Assembly (NCBI GenBank): GCA_034359265.1
Contig: CP136896.1
Coordinates: 63,127,501-63,191,500 of the forward strand
Direction: 5' to 3'
Origin: Canna indica
Lineage: Eukaryota > Streptophyta > Magnoliopsida > Zingiberales > Cannaceae
Length of the DNA stretch: 64,000 bases
This document shows, in pieces, positions 1 to 11,301 of the stretch; position 1 is the first letter of the stretch; each line of letters opens with the position of its first letter. Below the pieces are notes generated by a model. That model was not told the origin of the DNA. It made no database searches and saw only the letters and a program-made list of their open reading frames with translations. A program made the position numbers and the translations under genes.

Positions 1-454
1 AATCGATCGATTTTAAAAGCCTATATTCGAAATCGAAACCGGCTCAGTTTCGGTTATTCGCGGATAACTGAAACTGAATTTTTTGATTCAGATAAAACCG
101 GTTATCCGTTTACTAATCGGTTAACTGGTAGTAAACGAATAACCGATTCAAAGATTAATAACAAAACCAGTTTCGGATACCGGTTAACCATAAAAAAACG
201 GTAGTAAATGAATAACTGGTTCAAAGATTAATAATAAAACCGATTTCGGATATCGGTTAACCGCAAAAAACCGATAACCGAAATTAAATATATGATCAAT
301 TTCGGTTACCAGTTAACCGCATCCCGATAACCGAAATCGAACCGATTTTAAACGGTTTTTGGTTTTTACTATCCGAAACCAAAACTGAATCGCAAATTTA
401 CTATCCAAAACCGAATTTTGCGATTCGGTTAACCGATTTGAATTGTCATCCCTA
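1..454. mobile_element. hAT-type MITE, right end only, AACCGATAACCGAA-rich
   Basis: The stretch is built from degenerate repeats of the GGTTAACCGATT / CGGTTATCCG type and ends with a hAT-like terminus that reads TAGGGATGACAATTC on the minus strand and stops at 454. The left end lies before the window. The next 8 bases (TGCAGACC, 455-462) should be the target-site duplication if the left end is intact. The element interrupts the copia polyprotein reading frame just beyond 455, so it inserted after that retrotransposon. A relative with a similar end lies at 60532-60898. The hAT assignment rests on the terminal motif and is inference. Confidence 0.6.
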
Positions 455-465
455 TGCAGACCGCC

Positions 466-1460
466 TAACTCTATGTGGTCGCCTTAATGCAATCTCATGC
501 GGCTCACTCTCCATAGGTTCACCTTGAGTAGTTTCATGGTGAGTTGTTTCCTCAGTTTATTGTTTAGCTTCCTGTTGGTCAATTGTTTCAGGAGTTGAGT
601 ATGGTAAAATTACAGGTGGCATCACCACTTGTTCTTTTACCTCATTAATGACAATCTCTTGTCTCTCATTCCCACTGAGCTTGTCATTTTCAATGAACCT
701 AGCGTTTCCAGTTTCAACTATTCTAGACGAATGATTAGGACAATAAAATATAAATCCTTTGGATTTCTCAAGGTATCCAATAAAAGTACCCACTAACCGT
801 ATGAGAATCCAACTTTCTTTCATGTGGGTTATACAACCTAGCTTCTGCTCGACAACCCCAAACATGTATATGTCTCAAACTCGGTTTCCTATTAGTCCAA
901 AGTTCAAAGGGAGTCTTTGGAACTGCTTTACCAGGAACCCGATTTAAAATATACATAGCAGTTCTAAGCGCATAAGTCCACAAGGATTTCGATAATGATG
1001 AATTACTCATCATACTCCTAACCATGTCCATTAAAGTTCTATTACGCCTTTCAGCTACACCATCAAAGTCAACCTTTCTAGCCTTTTCTTGGATATATGA
1101 CCCAAGCGTTTATGCCACAAGAAGGCTGAACTTTCATTCTCTATGTCACGTTTCATACCAAGATTACTACGAACAGTAAGAAGAGATTCAACAAAAGCAC
1201 TATCAAGTTTCAGTTGATACAAACCATTACTAAGAAAATCAGAACCAATTACACAATTATTCTTAAACAAACTGAAACATTCATTCCCTAATTTCAAATA
1301 ATATCCCACTACATCTAATTTCGACATTGAAATGAAGTTACGGGAAAAGCTACGAACATAAAGTGCTTCATGCAAATCCAAATTATATCCAGTACTTAAA
1401 CGCAAATGGTAAGTTCCAATGCCCTCCACTGGAACACGAGCTCCATTTCCAGTAATCACA
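466..1460 (-). pseudogene. Copia pol remnant: GAG-pre-integrase and integrase C-terminal region
   Basis: The frame 1459-1055 ends in a GAG-pre-integrase signature ([17 protein letters not shown]). The next frame, 1075-768, resumes with [16 protein letters not shown] and continues with an integrase C-terminal region ([17 protein letters not shown], then [14 protein letters not shown]). Almost the whole DDE catalytic core expected between these blocks is absent, so roughly 150 residues seem deleted at 1040-1060. A further frameshift near 770-860 leads to [14 protein letters not shown] and a linker ending RRPHRVRR close to 460, normally the run-up to reverse transcriptase, where the MITE at 1-454 begins. 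Clearly inactive. Confidence 0.85.
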
Positions 1461-1501
1461 AAGCTCTCATTGGGAAGAGGGTTTCAGATCATAACGAATC
1501 C

Positions 1502-2481
1502 CTACATAGAATGAGAAATATGTATCATAGAACTACAATCAAGCCACCAGGTATTGAAAGGAACAACAACAAGAAATGATTCGAAACATATGAAAATAGA
1601 AGGTTTACCCTTCTTCTCGAACCATGTTTTAAGTTTAGGGCAATTCCTACGATAATGACCGCATTTATGACAGTTAAAACAACGGTCCTTGTCATTTTCT
1701 TTCTTGACAGCTAACTTGTCCTTGACCTGATCCTTATCTATTCCAGATTGACCACCATTCTTGGTTATTTTCTTATATTTCTTCTTTGCTCCTTTAGTCA
1801 CCAGAGTAACCATATTATTTCCTTTTTGCTTTAGACGCGTCTCTTCCTGAACCATCATACGTGACAATTCATCAAATGACCACCTCTCCTTTGAGGTATT
1901 GTAGCCAATTTGAAATTGTCCAAACTCAGGAGGTAATGAGGCCAAGGTATAGCTCACAAGGAAGAACTCATCAAGGTTAATCACAAGTGTTGTCAGTTTC
2001 TTAATCAGATTCGACATCTCCAAGACATGATGTTGCATACCATGGGACAGATCATACCGCACCCTTTGCAGCTTTTTCATAACTGTCAAGGTTTGAATCT
2101 TATCTTTAGAACGAAAATGTTCTTCCAAATACCTCATGAAATCGCTAGTATTATCGATTTCTGGAAGAACACTCCTAATACTCGAATCGATATGCATACA
2201 CATGAACTTTAAGCTTAGTCGATTTGCCCTTTCCCATGCCTTATGAACTTTTCCAACTTTCTCACTGCTCAATGCATTAGGAACAAGAGGCTCATTCTCA
2301 ATGAGAGCAATATCGAGATTTTGTAAACCAGTTCATACTCGACTTGATCTCTCCATTCAGAAAAGTTCGTGCCATTGAAAGTGACAATAGTACTTGATTG
2401 AGCATTCACAGTCAATACATCAACTGTAACATGAAAAAAAAACGCACAATTAGATTCAATAGCAAAAAACATAAATTGCAT
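1502..2481 (-). pseudogene. Copia gag with zinc knuckle and protease remnant
   Basis: The gag N-terminal part is in frame 2481-2269 (IVTFNGTNFSEWRDQVEYEL, typical of copia gag) and the rest in frame 2272-1502, so there is a frame break near 2270. The second part has the gag-polypeptide/UBN2-type helical region and, near 1660-1690, a CCHC zinc knuckle: CFNCHKCGHYRRNC, with spacing C-x2-C-x4-H-x4-C. It ends in WWLDCSSMIHIS, which corresponds to the aspartic protease active-site block WxLDSGAxxHI of copia elements, but the DSG triad reads DCS here, so protease activity would be lost. The protein would package retroelement RNA in an intact element. Confidence 0.85.
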
Positions 2482-2499
2482 ACTGTAATATACCTTTGG

Positions 2500-3473
2500 G
2501 CAAATATTATAACAAACAAAATCACAAAATAGTGAAATTAATTTAATTCACCTCATTAACGTTCATTACACAAGAACTGGGTGGGCCTCCTTTGGGTCGA
2601 CTCTAATGTCATTGTAATAATAAACCTAATTTATCTATTTATTATTGATAATTAAATATTTTGTGATTATTCACCAATAATGTTGATTCATTATAAATCA
2701 AATTATGTGAATATACATTACTCACGAAATCACATTTATTAATCATAATTTATCTATTAATTAATTTATGAAAGATTAATTCACGAAACATATTTATCTA
2801 GCCACTTTGGTGACCAACGATAAATACCAAACAATGTGAATATATCTCATATCACACAAAAATTAATTAATCATTATCTTAACATAGATAAATTAAATAG
2901 TGCTTAAAATTCACTTGCGATAATAGTTTGGTCACTTTGGTGACTAATAAACTAGCCAAATGTGAATTTTAATTCTTTATGCACCAAATAGATATGTCAT
3001 AATTTGGCCACTTTTGTGACTAACAAATTATGTTGATAATGTGAATTTTAATTATTCAATACATATTCTAATAAATATATGAACTAAAACAATTAATGTT
3101 CATGTCCATTAATCGATCGAACAACTAAAACACAAAAAAATAATTATTTGATTCGGGTAACAAATAAGCCAATCACCAATTAAATCAACGTGATAAAATG
3201 CTCATAATAAGATGATCACGTGGAAGGAATATTCAAAATTAGATGAGACATGTAATTTAATATGTTAAAATGTTCATGCAATTTAATGATTATCATAAAA
3301 CTACTCATCAATTTCCATGGCCACTAAATTAATGCAGTTAATGCACAAAGAATAATTTCAATAATTATCAATTAAAATTGAATCATCCAAAATAGTAACT
3401 GTTCCATGTGAAATAATTAAATGACATTGAGACAATTATGGTCAATGACAATTATGTGACCAAAATGTGCAAT
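2500..3473. other. Copia leader, AT-rich, no gene
   Basis: Between the gag start and the inserted hAT-like element the sequence is AT-rich and non-coding on both strands. A short phrase close to TTTGGTCACTTTGGTGACTAA recurs three to four times (about 2800, 2930 and 3005), so the leader holds a loose internal repeat. I see no gene here. Confidence 0.5.
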
Positions 3474-3481
3474 GTCACATA

Positions 3482-4553
3482 CAGTGGCGGATCCAATGCA
3501 GTCCAGTGGGGGCCGTGGCCCCCACTGAGATAATTATTTATTTAGAAAAATTTTGAATGGCCCCCCTCACAAGCACACAGCTAATAACATGGCTAACGAC
3601 CGCTCTTGACGCACAGGCGCACAGGCGCACAGGCTCAAAATCTAATTATTATTTTTTTGCATTTAATGTTTACCTTCTAATTAATTACTATTTAATACTC
3701 TGACTAAAATTTTACTCATCACGTCTTCTCTCTCCCGCTCGTTACTCCTCTCTCTCTCTCTCGTCTTCTAAATCTCCCGCTCGTTGCCGCCCGCTCGCTG
3801 TCGCCGCTTGCTGCTCGCTGTCGCCGCCGCCCGCTCGCTGTCGCCGCCGCCCGCTCGCTGCCGCCCGCTCGCTGCTCGCTGTCGCCGCTCGCCGCTGGCT
3901 GCTCGCTGCCGCCGACCGCCGCTCCCTGCACGCGGCCGCCGCTCCCTGCACGCGGCCGCCGCTCGCTGCACCCGGCCGCCGCACGCTGCCGCCGCTCGCC
4001 GCACGCTGCCGCCGCTCGCCGCTCACTGCACGATGCCGCCGCACGCCGCTTGCCGCCGCCACTCGCTGCAAGCCTGCAATTGTCGCTCGCCGCATGCCAC
4101 TCGCTGCAAGCCTGCAATTGCCGCACACCGCCCGCCGCCGCCGCAAGCCTGCAATTGTCGCTCGTCGGATCGCCTTCAATCTTCGCCGGGCTATAGACAT
4201 CATACGATATTTTTAGTTTATTGATTTTTATTTTATTCGGGTGGTAAGACCGATATTTTTATTACAACGTTATTAATTTTTATTTCAGCATTATTCATTT
4301 TTGTATTTAAATTATGATTAATTATTTTAATATTTAATTTTATAAAATAATTTATGAAAAAAAATTTCTTAAAAAAATCAATAGATAATAATTCTAGTTT
4401 CGAAAATAAAACACAATCTTCATATAAAAAAAATATTTAAAAATTGACTTAGAAAATTTTTCCACCAATTCCACTAAACTAATGAAAATATTTGAGTATA
4501 ATATTATTTATTAGTTTGCCTCCACTAATAATTTTTTTTTGGATCCGCCACTG
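3482..4553. mobile_element. Non-autonomous hAT-like element with GC-rich core
   Basis: Perfect 14-bp terminal inverted repeats CAGTGGCGGATCCA (3482-3495, and its complement 4540-4553) are bordered by an 8-bp duplication with one mismatch: GTCACATA at 3474-3481 and GTCACACA at 4554-4561. An 8-bp TSD is the hallmark of hAT elements. The 1072-bp element has no transposase. Its centre (about 3720-4190) is strikingly GC-rich inside AT-rich DNA and made of CGCTCGCTGCCGCC-type repeats. It lies in the leader of the copia element and is younger than it. The long frames across the core are low-complexity artefacts. Confidence 0.85.
3777..4165. repeat. GC-rich minisatellite inside the hAT-like element
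   Basis: About 390 bp consist of tandem degenerate units around CGCTCGCTGCCGCCGC. There are two clear sub-arrays: CTCCCTGCACGCGGCCGC units near 3920-3985, and three copies of GCAAGCCTGCAATTG near 4068-4158. The frames through it encode only Ala/Arg/Gly/Ser/Pro-rich low-complexity sequence in every phase, which argues against a real protein. Confidence 0.85.
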
Positions 4554-4904
4554 GTCACACACGTCATTCAATGGCACAACGAACAACAATAACATAAATA
4601 TTTCACTAGGTTTGATGATCATTAAGATATATATTAAAAAAAACATCCAATAATTAAGACACATGTAGACAATCAAAATCAATTCTATTCAACTTTGTGA
4701 GCAAGAGCAGAAGAAGATGAAGAACATCAAACGAAAAACTATCAATTGATACCCACACACTTCATACAATCAAGTTTTAAGTTCACGTCAAACTATATTG
4801 CATACAACTACATAGTATAAATCTCCAAAATGTGAACAAACATATATGCGTATGAGCAAAACATGCAATCCAAAATATGAATAACCCATCAAGCCTAAAA
4901 CACA

Positions 4905-4917
4905 GGCTCTGATACAA
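4905..4917 (-). promoter_or_regulatory. Copia primer-binding site (tRNA-iMet type)
   Basis: The minus strand reads TTGTATCAGAGCC directly after the proposed LTR end. It matches the plant initiator-tRNA-Met primer site TGGTATCAGAGC with one mismatch. Position and orientation fit the minus-strand gag-pol remnants. Confidence 0.75.
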
Positions 4918-4919
4918 CA

Positions 4920-5343
4920 TGAAAGTAGATTTTATATAAATAATTACGCACCAAAAGCATATATTGGATCGTAATGTGCAAATTTATTTTAGTCAAAAAC
5001 ATATTTCTTGGAGAATCTCGTGTATCTTTTTTCATTATTGGTTGCAGCGGATTTACTTGATGAAAATCACGTTTCTCTCTTCTTCACATGCCTCGAATTG
5101 AGCGCACATCAAAAATCGTAAGTTTATGGGAACTCACGAATTTGTAATTGTGAATTTTTTTATGTAGAGAGAAGACATATTTTCTCTTTATATAGACAAT
5201 GAAAAATTATTTCATTATTCATTTTCCATTGTAATTACTTAATTGCCCTCTTAAACATATAGCCAATTACAATTATGATCTTACCTTACATAAAGACATT
5301 ATATGTTATATAATATTATGGGCCACATAAATATATTCTTACA
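4920..5343 (-). repeat. 5' LTR of the copia element
   Basis: On the minus strand the proposed LTR begins TGTAAGAATA at 5343 and ends TTTCA at 4920, giving the TG...CA borders of LTRs, with the primer site next to the inner end. A TATA box (TATATAAAG, minus strand, 5194-5186) is well placed to start element transcription. The outer border at 5343 is the less certain one, because the second LTR is not in the window for comparison. Confidence 0.65.
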
Positions 5344-5454
5344 AAAAATGTATGTGTACGACGTTTGTGGTTGTAATCTGTGATTGAAAATGTATAGGTT
5401 GTAATATGTGATTGATGATATCATTATATATACAAGAATTTTTTATTATTATTA

Positions 5455-5921
5455 TTTTTTTCAGTTATAGGATATAACTTCAGCTACGGCTTACCCACGG
5501 TTGCCCGTCACTACGCCGTGGCTGAAAGCATATCGTAAATAGCTGATGTTCTAGATAGCACCAAATATTACGGTTGCTAATAATATCACCGACGGCTCAC
5601 AATCGCAACTGATGTGTTTAAATTAGTGACAACCACCGAGGGTCGTCACTGATGTGTTTAAATCAGCGACAGCGCGCGCGGCTGTCACTGATGATTGCTT
5701 GTGAGGGCAGAGATCGACCGTCACAACTTATCTGAGATGCGCGCATCAGTGATAATTTTTTGCCACGGCTCTAGCCGTCTGTGATAATTTTCATCGACGG
5801 TTCAGCTACGACATTAGCCGTCGGTGACAACGACAATTCTAGTAGTGAATTTTTCGCAAAAAATTATTTTTCGTGTCAACCAAACGAGGCCTAATTAAGT
5901 TTCGTGACAATTCTAGTAGTG
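5455..5921. mobile_element. CACTA-like terminal region with subterminal repeats
   Basis: The segment holds many short GC-rich motifs in both orientations (variants of CGACGGCT, CGTCACTGAT, TCAGTGACAG), the usual look of CACTA/Spm subterminal regions. It ends in GACAATTCTAGTAGTG at 5847. A second identical terminus follows at 5906-5921. Read on the other strand these start CACTACTAGAATTG, a CACTA-type end. No second CACTA end with a 3-bp duplication and no transposase was found, so this is a fragment or a compound non-autonomous copy. Confidence 0.65.
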
Positions 5922-5924
5922 AAC

Positions 5925-6345
5925 TATGTTTGGATTGAGGATTTCGGAAGATTTTGGATGGGGGGTTTTGGAGGAGTTTAAAATATCATATTTGAATAAT
6001 TTTTTAAAGGGGTTTGGAGGGGTTTCAAACCCCTTCAAATCTCTCCTAGAACCAATTTTCAAAAACTCCTAAAATGAAGGATTTTGAAGGAGTTTGAAGA
6101 ATTAATGAATTAAAAATAGTTAAATTACAAAAGTATTCTTAGAATAAAAATATATATTATTATAAACGAGGGCATAGTGATCTACCAAATCCATCCAAAT
6201 CCCTCCAAACCCTTTATGAAATTTAACCAAATAATGTTTTTAAAATCCTTTCAAAAACCTTCAAATCCCTCTCCCTCCAAAACTCTTCAAACTTTTTCAA
6301 ATCTTTTTTTCTCCAAATCTCTTACTTAAAATTATCCAAACATAA
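5925..6345. mobile_element. Inverted-repeat MITE, ATGTTTGGAT ends
   Basis: The two halves are imperfect complements. The left end reads TATGTTTGGATTGAGGATTT and the right end, reversed, reads TATGTTTGGATAATTTTAAG. The interior is rich in TTTGGAGGGGTTT and its complement (AACCCCTCCAAA-like), giving a long hairpin. No clear target duplication was found, so the superfamily is open. Confidence 0.6.
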
Positions 6346-6419
6346 TGTTAATGATGTAAAAGAAAACTAAAAATTAATTGCTAAACTACAAAGTCAAAGA
6401 TTGAAATGTCTTTGTCCAA

Positions 6420-7385
6420 TTTCTCCCATGGATTGCAATATTGGATCATCGAGACAATACCGGAAGTCAACAATTCACGCAAGCAAGCACCACAGCCGGC
6501 CAAAAGGTCATCTTAAATAAATATAGGAGAGAGTGAAACTTTCTGCCACTCAATTCAACCTAGGGATTTCTAATTCCCTTCTCAACCATGCCACCGATTT
6601 CAATCAAGAAGATGTCCACTTATACTTGGAATTTCTCAAAAATTCTCCACATACAGGAGGTAGCTACAAAGAGGAAGAAATATTCCCTACTTAGGTTTCC
6701 TTATTCACAGAACCATTCATGCCTTAAAACCCTTAATTCCCAAGAGGAATTTCGCTGAATCAATCGACGAAAGAACCAACGTATCACCAAAAAATTCCAA
6801 ATTTCCTCATGATGAGGTGCGGCGAAAAGAGAAAAGAAAACCTCAAGTTTACAAGGGCAACCACTCACGGGAACGAAGAACCGAGGAAGAAGATAACCTT
6901 CCATCCCCTCGCGTCGACGATCACCGACGACAAACTCCGCTTCTTGAATTCTTGGGCCTTCCTCTTCTCTCTCGCCTCTTGTAGACTCGTGCGGCTCTTG
7001 TCGCAAGAGCCATACGAGTTCCTCTCTATTTATTTTTTTACAAGTTTGCCCCTACTTAACCCAAACCCGATTCCCTACCTAACTCGATCAATTTTCATCC
7101 AAATCGGACTCCGATCGAACCGTTGGACTCGATTCGAACCCCACTCGACCTCAACCCACTAATATATCCAAAAATAAAAATACGACATGCGCAAAAAGGG
7201 CCTTACCTTAATTCGCAACATCCGACATTTCCCCTGGCTCGCTCTAATGCGCATCCCAATTTTTTTCGCTGAAATATTTTAATTAAATTAGAAAAATTAC
7301 GGGTATAACAAGGGTATTTAGTAGGCTTCGACATACAGGTTTGTATTCTCGGCCGGTTACATGACCCTGAGTTTGGGGCGTGACA
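6420..7385 (-). mobile_element. Probable Ty3/gypsy-type LTR remnant
   Basis: The minus strand begins TGTCACGCCCCAAACTCAGG at 7385, a start I associate with plant Ty3/gypsy LTRs, and runs through an AT-rich stretch (TTATACCCGTAATTTTTC) to a region about 6650-7050 with a possible promoter (AAATAAATAGAG). I see no gag-pol next to it, so it is a solo LTR or fragment. The other border, near 6420, is a guess. Frames at 6701-7162 inside it look like chance frames. Confidence 0.45.
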
Positions 7386-7779
7386 TGATCGATATTGGCT
7401 GTAATTAAAATGACAAGTTTTATTGTATTCTAATCACCACTATATGATGGGTTTAAGCATACCAAACAATGTGTCTTACTACGATGCATAATTTGTCATG
7501 ATTTTTATGAGATTTATTAGAGTATAATAAATGTGTCTTTATTTTTTTTAATATTATAACTAGAATGACAATGACTAGAGTATCCATATTTTTTACTACT
7601 ATCCAAATTCAAAGCCGATTATATACTCGATGCTTGAACTTGGCACAAACTTGACTCGAGTATCGTTTTCTCTATGCAAATCTGACTTATGATATTTGTA
7701 GATACCTATGTAAATATACCATACTTAATGCTATAAAATGGGGTGCTCGTATAATTCTTCCCTATCTGAACCCGAGTAG

Positions 7780-7863
<84 letters not shown>

Positions 7864-8200
7864 TTCAATTTAAACGAGTTGGATAGTCTTGGCATTCTAT
7901 TAGCAAATGATATTTTGTTGTTTGATTAAAAAAATAATGAGGGCACTATGTAAAAAACATAGATTACACACAAAAAGAAAGTAAAAGAAACTTTTGGTCA
8001 AACAAAAAAACTTACCGTTGAGATTTTTTTTTTAAAAAAATGAGGACCTCCTTATTGTTTGAGAAAACAAAAAAAGAATGGCAGAAAGTAAATCCCAATC
8101 ATAAACCATTATTTTATAGAAAAACTTGTGTAAGTCTTAAATTAGATAATTCTTTTTTGTCCTCGTAAGAGAAAATAAACAACATGCAAATCTACCTCTA
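7386..8200. other. Intergenic, AT-rich, no gene
   Basis: AT-rich sequence upstream of the MIC10-like gene. Apart from the long TA repeat at 7782-7860, I see no coding frame, RNA gene or transposon end. Confidence 0.5.
7782..7860. repeat. (TA)n microsatellite
   Basis: About 79 bases of uninterrupted TA dinucleotide. Confidence 0.95.
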
Positions 8201-8207
8201 CCTCTAC

Positions 8208-8214
8208 TATAAAA
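8208..8214 (+). promoter_or_regulatory. TATA box of the MIC10-like gene
   Basis: TATAAAA lies 55 bases before the ATG at 8269, which would leave a 5' leader of roughly 25-30 bases. Placement supports this ATG as the start. Confidence 0.5.
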
Positions 8215-8268
8215 TTGTTAAGAGCCAAAAGATTGTCCACCTATGTCACTCTTGCTTTTGCGTGCCCA

Positions 8269-10019
8269 ATGAAGGAAGAAATGCATAAGGCAAAACGAAT
8301 CCCTCCGCAATATGATCACATTAGAAAATGGGATGTGTGCCTTGATCTCTTCATGCGACGACTCACTTACTCCTCTATCGCCGGAGCTTTCACTGGCCTT
8401 CTCTTCTGTAGTGAGTTATCTTCATACTTTAATTGACTTTCTTTTTTTCGCTTTTTATTTCCAGCTCGATGCATTTAAATATTTTAATATATTTTTCTTT
8501 GGGGATACTTGGATGCTAAATTTATCTGGAATTAAGTTCCATTTTGATCCATGGTACTCGTGTTGCCATTCTCGACCCAAAACTTTGTCATAAATTTAGG
8601 TTTGATTTATTATTCATCAATATTTCATCTAGAGTGTAATGATTTATTGTAGTTATTGACAAGTTGTTGTGTTTCCCTTTTGATCTTGGATTTTCCTCGA
8701 GTACTTTATCTTTTAGGGTTTTCTTTGTGCTTCCTAAAGTTATTTTATCTCCGTGCTATAAATGTTCCAAGCTGAAGCGATGATTGTGATTTTCTAAGAG
8801 TAGTATGTGGCTCTAGATCATTTTTGGTTTGCATTGAAAAAGAAAGTAATAGTATTCTATTGTTTGATTTGCAATTAAAATAGATAATAAATAATTATTC
8901 ATTTGTTTGGTCAAAAGGAATACAAATTGAAAAGAATGATTAAAAATACTCATTCAAGCACGCTCTATCTTATTAAGCTACAAATCCAATCATTGCAAGT
9001 GTGTGAGAATTGGCTAAAATAAAGATGTCAGTTATTACTTAAATTAAATTATTTATGTGAATGATCATAAATTGTGGTTATTAAATATTTTAACTAATAA
9101 TCTTATAAGTTTCTACTAAAAGGGTCAATAATGAGAACAATGTTTGTTCTAATATACACTATAATTGATGTTATAAAATTCATTTTGATCAAAAGCTAAT
9201 CTACAATTCAGAAATGTTGCGTCCATGAAATTAGTTGTTCAATGTTATGTTGAGTACTTGAGCGTTACAAATATTATGACACTCTCGTGTAATAAAAAAT
9301 AAATTAAATGAGCAATTTATCTTTAGATTTGTATGCTAAAGATTGGCGCATATAATATAAAATTCATACAATAAATTTTTGCTCCTCTTGAATCATTGTT
9401 CTATTTTTATTCTTATTTTATTCATATAGGGAGTCCAACTACCCGATGGGCATTTGTAGCATTTGGTGTTGGGGTGGGTCTTGGTTCAGCTTATACAAAT
9501 TGCTCATACATTTTTAATGGTTCTTCTACGAAATTATCATCATCAAATATATCTACTTCCTCTCAAGTAAGATTATTGCATTTGTTTGCTACTATAGATA
9601 ATATTTTGTTTACATTGCTGCCTACTTGATAATTTGTTGGCAAAAAGTTATATAATCTCGGATTAACTTATGTAGGATGTAGGATGTTAGTAAAAGATAA
9701 GTTTGCATGATTAAAGTCAATCTCAATAGTTGTATTTTAATTTAAAATTATTTGTCTCAATGTATACCTAAACCTACAAGTCTCAAATAATATATATTTT
9801 CTTGATGTTGATTTGGTAAAGGAGTATAGCTATTGTCCAACCTATGAGTCTACACCTTTGTCGACTAATATTTTTAGGTTACATACGACTACTGATAATA
9901 AAAAGTACACTACTAGTATGTTTCCAATTCTTATCATGTTTAACTTGAGTCATTTTTATTGTGTATTTTACCGTCCAACTAATTAATTGATCTTTCTAAT
10001 TCAGGAGGAGCCTCATTGA
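8269..10019 (+). CDS. MIC10: MIC10-like MICOS complex subunit (3 exons)
   Basis: Exons 8269-8410, 9430-9566 and 10005-10019 join through GT-AG sites into a 97-residue protein ending EEPH. The family is the small MICOS subunit Mic10 (DUF543), a mitochondrial inner-membrane protein that oligomerises to bend cristae junctions. Visible features are a short N-terminus with RIPPQYD, KWDVCLDL at 20-27, a first membrane segment at about 33-47 (YSSIAGAFTGLLF) and a second at about 54-70 with the glycine-rich FGVGVGLGS. A Ser-rich tail follows. Both helices carry the small-residue patterns expected of Mic10, and the length is typical. The ATG at 8281 is a possible alternative start. The last coding exon has only 15 bases. 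Family assignment is from motifs and plant homologues known to me; expression is not testable here. Confidence 0.85.
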
Positions 10020-11291
10020 ACATAAAATAGATATTAGAAACACTTCTCTCATGTATGTTTGCAATTCCTTTTGTATTAATGTCAAAGTTGTTGTCATATG
10101 AAAATTATGGATTTAAATGTACCCCACGAGGATGTGTCATTTGCATAAGTATATTTATGAATATCATAAAATAATTATCTTTTGAGCATAAACAAGAGCA
10201 ATAAAGTTGTTTTATGATTTCGATTTTTTTTGATGAATCTCTATGGTTTAAGTTAAATTCTTTATAACTCGAAATGATTTCTAAGAGAGAAGAAGTGTCG
10301 ACATTCGCTAACCATGTACAAATTGAAGTAGCATGCAAGAACCCACTACTATAATGATAGTGGTAAATACTCGACTAAGAAAGGAGTTCATGTAGAATTT
10401 CATATTTTAACATTTAATTCTCGAATATTTAGATTATTTTTGTTCTTAATTAGGGCATATATTAGTTTGGCATTTGTAATATATTTATTTTTTAGATGCT
10501 TCAATATATTTTATTAATTTAAGATTTTTTTAATAAAAATATAAAAATCATAATAAATGACTATATTAGAATTTGAGTTCTAAATTTCTAGACAATATAC
10601 AAGATATTATCGGAAACTATATTACTCATAATTGACCTTTTAATTTAAGAATTTTGTTCTACTTTGACACGTGTTCTAATTTGTTCTACTTTGACCCGTG
10701 TTCATTTCAGCCGAACAAAGAAAAATTTATTCAAGTATATTTCTTGACTTGAACAAATAGTAAAATACTATTAATATTTTTTCTTAGCTAGTTATATTTT
10801 TTTCAATTTAATTCTTCTGCATCGCGTAAGGAGGTGTAAAATATTCATTTGATAAAAAGAAATTGTCAAAAAGAGCCACGTGAGAGTAGAAAGAGATGCA
10901 CAAAAGTTATATTGGTCTTAAATATATTTTCACCATATGGTTACCGGAACAAAAATATTTTAATTTTCTTTTCCATTCTTTATTTTCCTCGTATTTTTAT
11001 TTATTCTTTAATGTTATTTTGGCATTTAATTTCTAAATAATTGACGTGTACTTAAATCCAATTCTGTTTTTGAGGCAACCTAAAAAATTAAATTTAACAG
11101 ATAAAATTTTAATATTTGATTTAAACTTTATAAATGATTTAGTTTATTTTGGTTTAAATAAAAAATTTAATTGAAATATTGTACTTTCTTTTAAAAAACT
11201 TAATCAACATAAATATATTTTCTCCTATCCAAATTAAATTAAAATAAAAAATGGTTGATTTGAATAAAAAATCCATTTGCTTCAAATTATA
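10020..11291. other. Intergenic, AT-rich, no gene
   Basis: Contains the 3' untranslated part of the MIC10-like gene and AT-rich DNA. Short frames here are not supported by any recognisable motif. A doublet TTGTTCTACTTTGAC(A/C)CGTGTTC near 10650-10705 is a local duplication. Confidence 0.45.
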
Positions 11292-11301
11292 AAATAAATT
11301 A

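Larger units (their letters stand above)
1..5343 (-). mobile_element. Decayed Ty1/copia LTR retrotransposon, 5' half
   Basis: Read on the minus strand the order is LTR (5343-4920), a primer-binding site like the initiator-tRNA-Met site, a long leader, gag, protease remnant, GAG-pre-integrase and the integrase C-terminal region. The order protease-integrase before reverse transcriptase is the Ty1/copia order. Reverse transcriptase, RNase H and the 3' LTR lie outside the window or are lost. The element is broken by stop codons, by loss of most of the integrase catalytic core near 1040-1060, by a hAT-like insertion in the leader (3482-4553) and by another MITE at the left edge. It cannot encode a full polyprotein. 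Confidence 0.85.

Noticed and set aside
3719..4224. Long Ala/Arg/Ser-rich open frames on both strands
   Set aside because: They are open in several phases at once because the underlying DNA is a GC-rich minisatellite without stop codons. No domain, and the block lies inside a transposon.
6701..7162. Frames of about 100-117 residues on both strands
   Set aside because: They fall in a probable LTR, overlap each other, and show no recognised motif.
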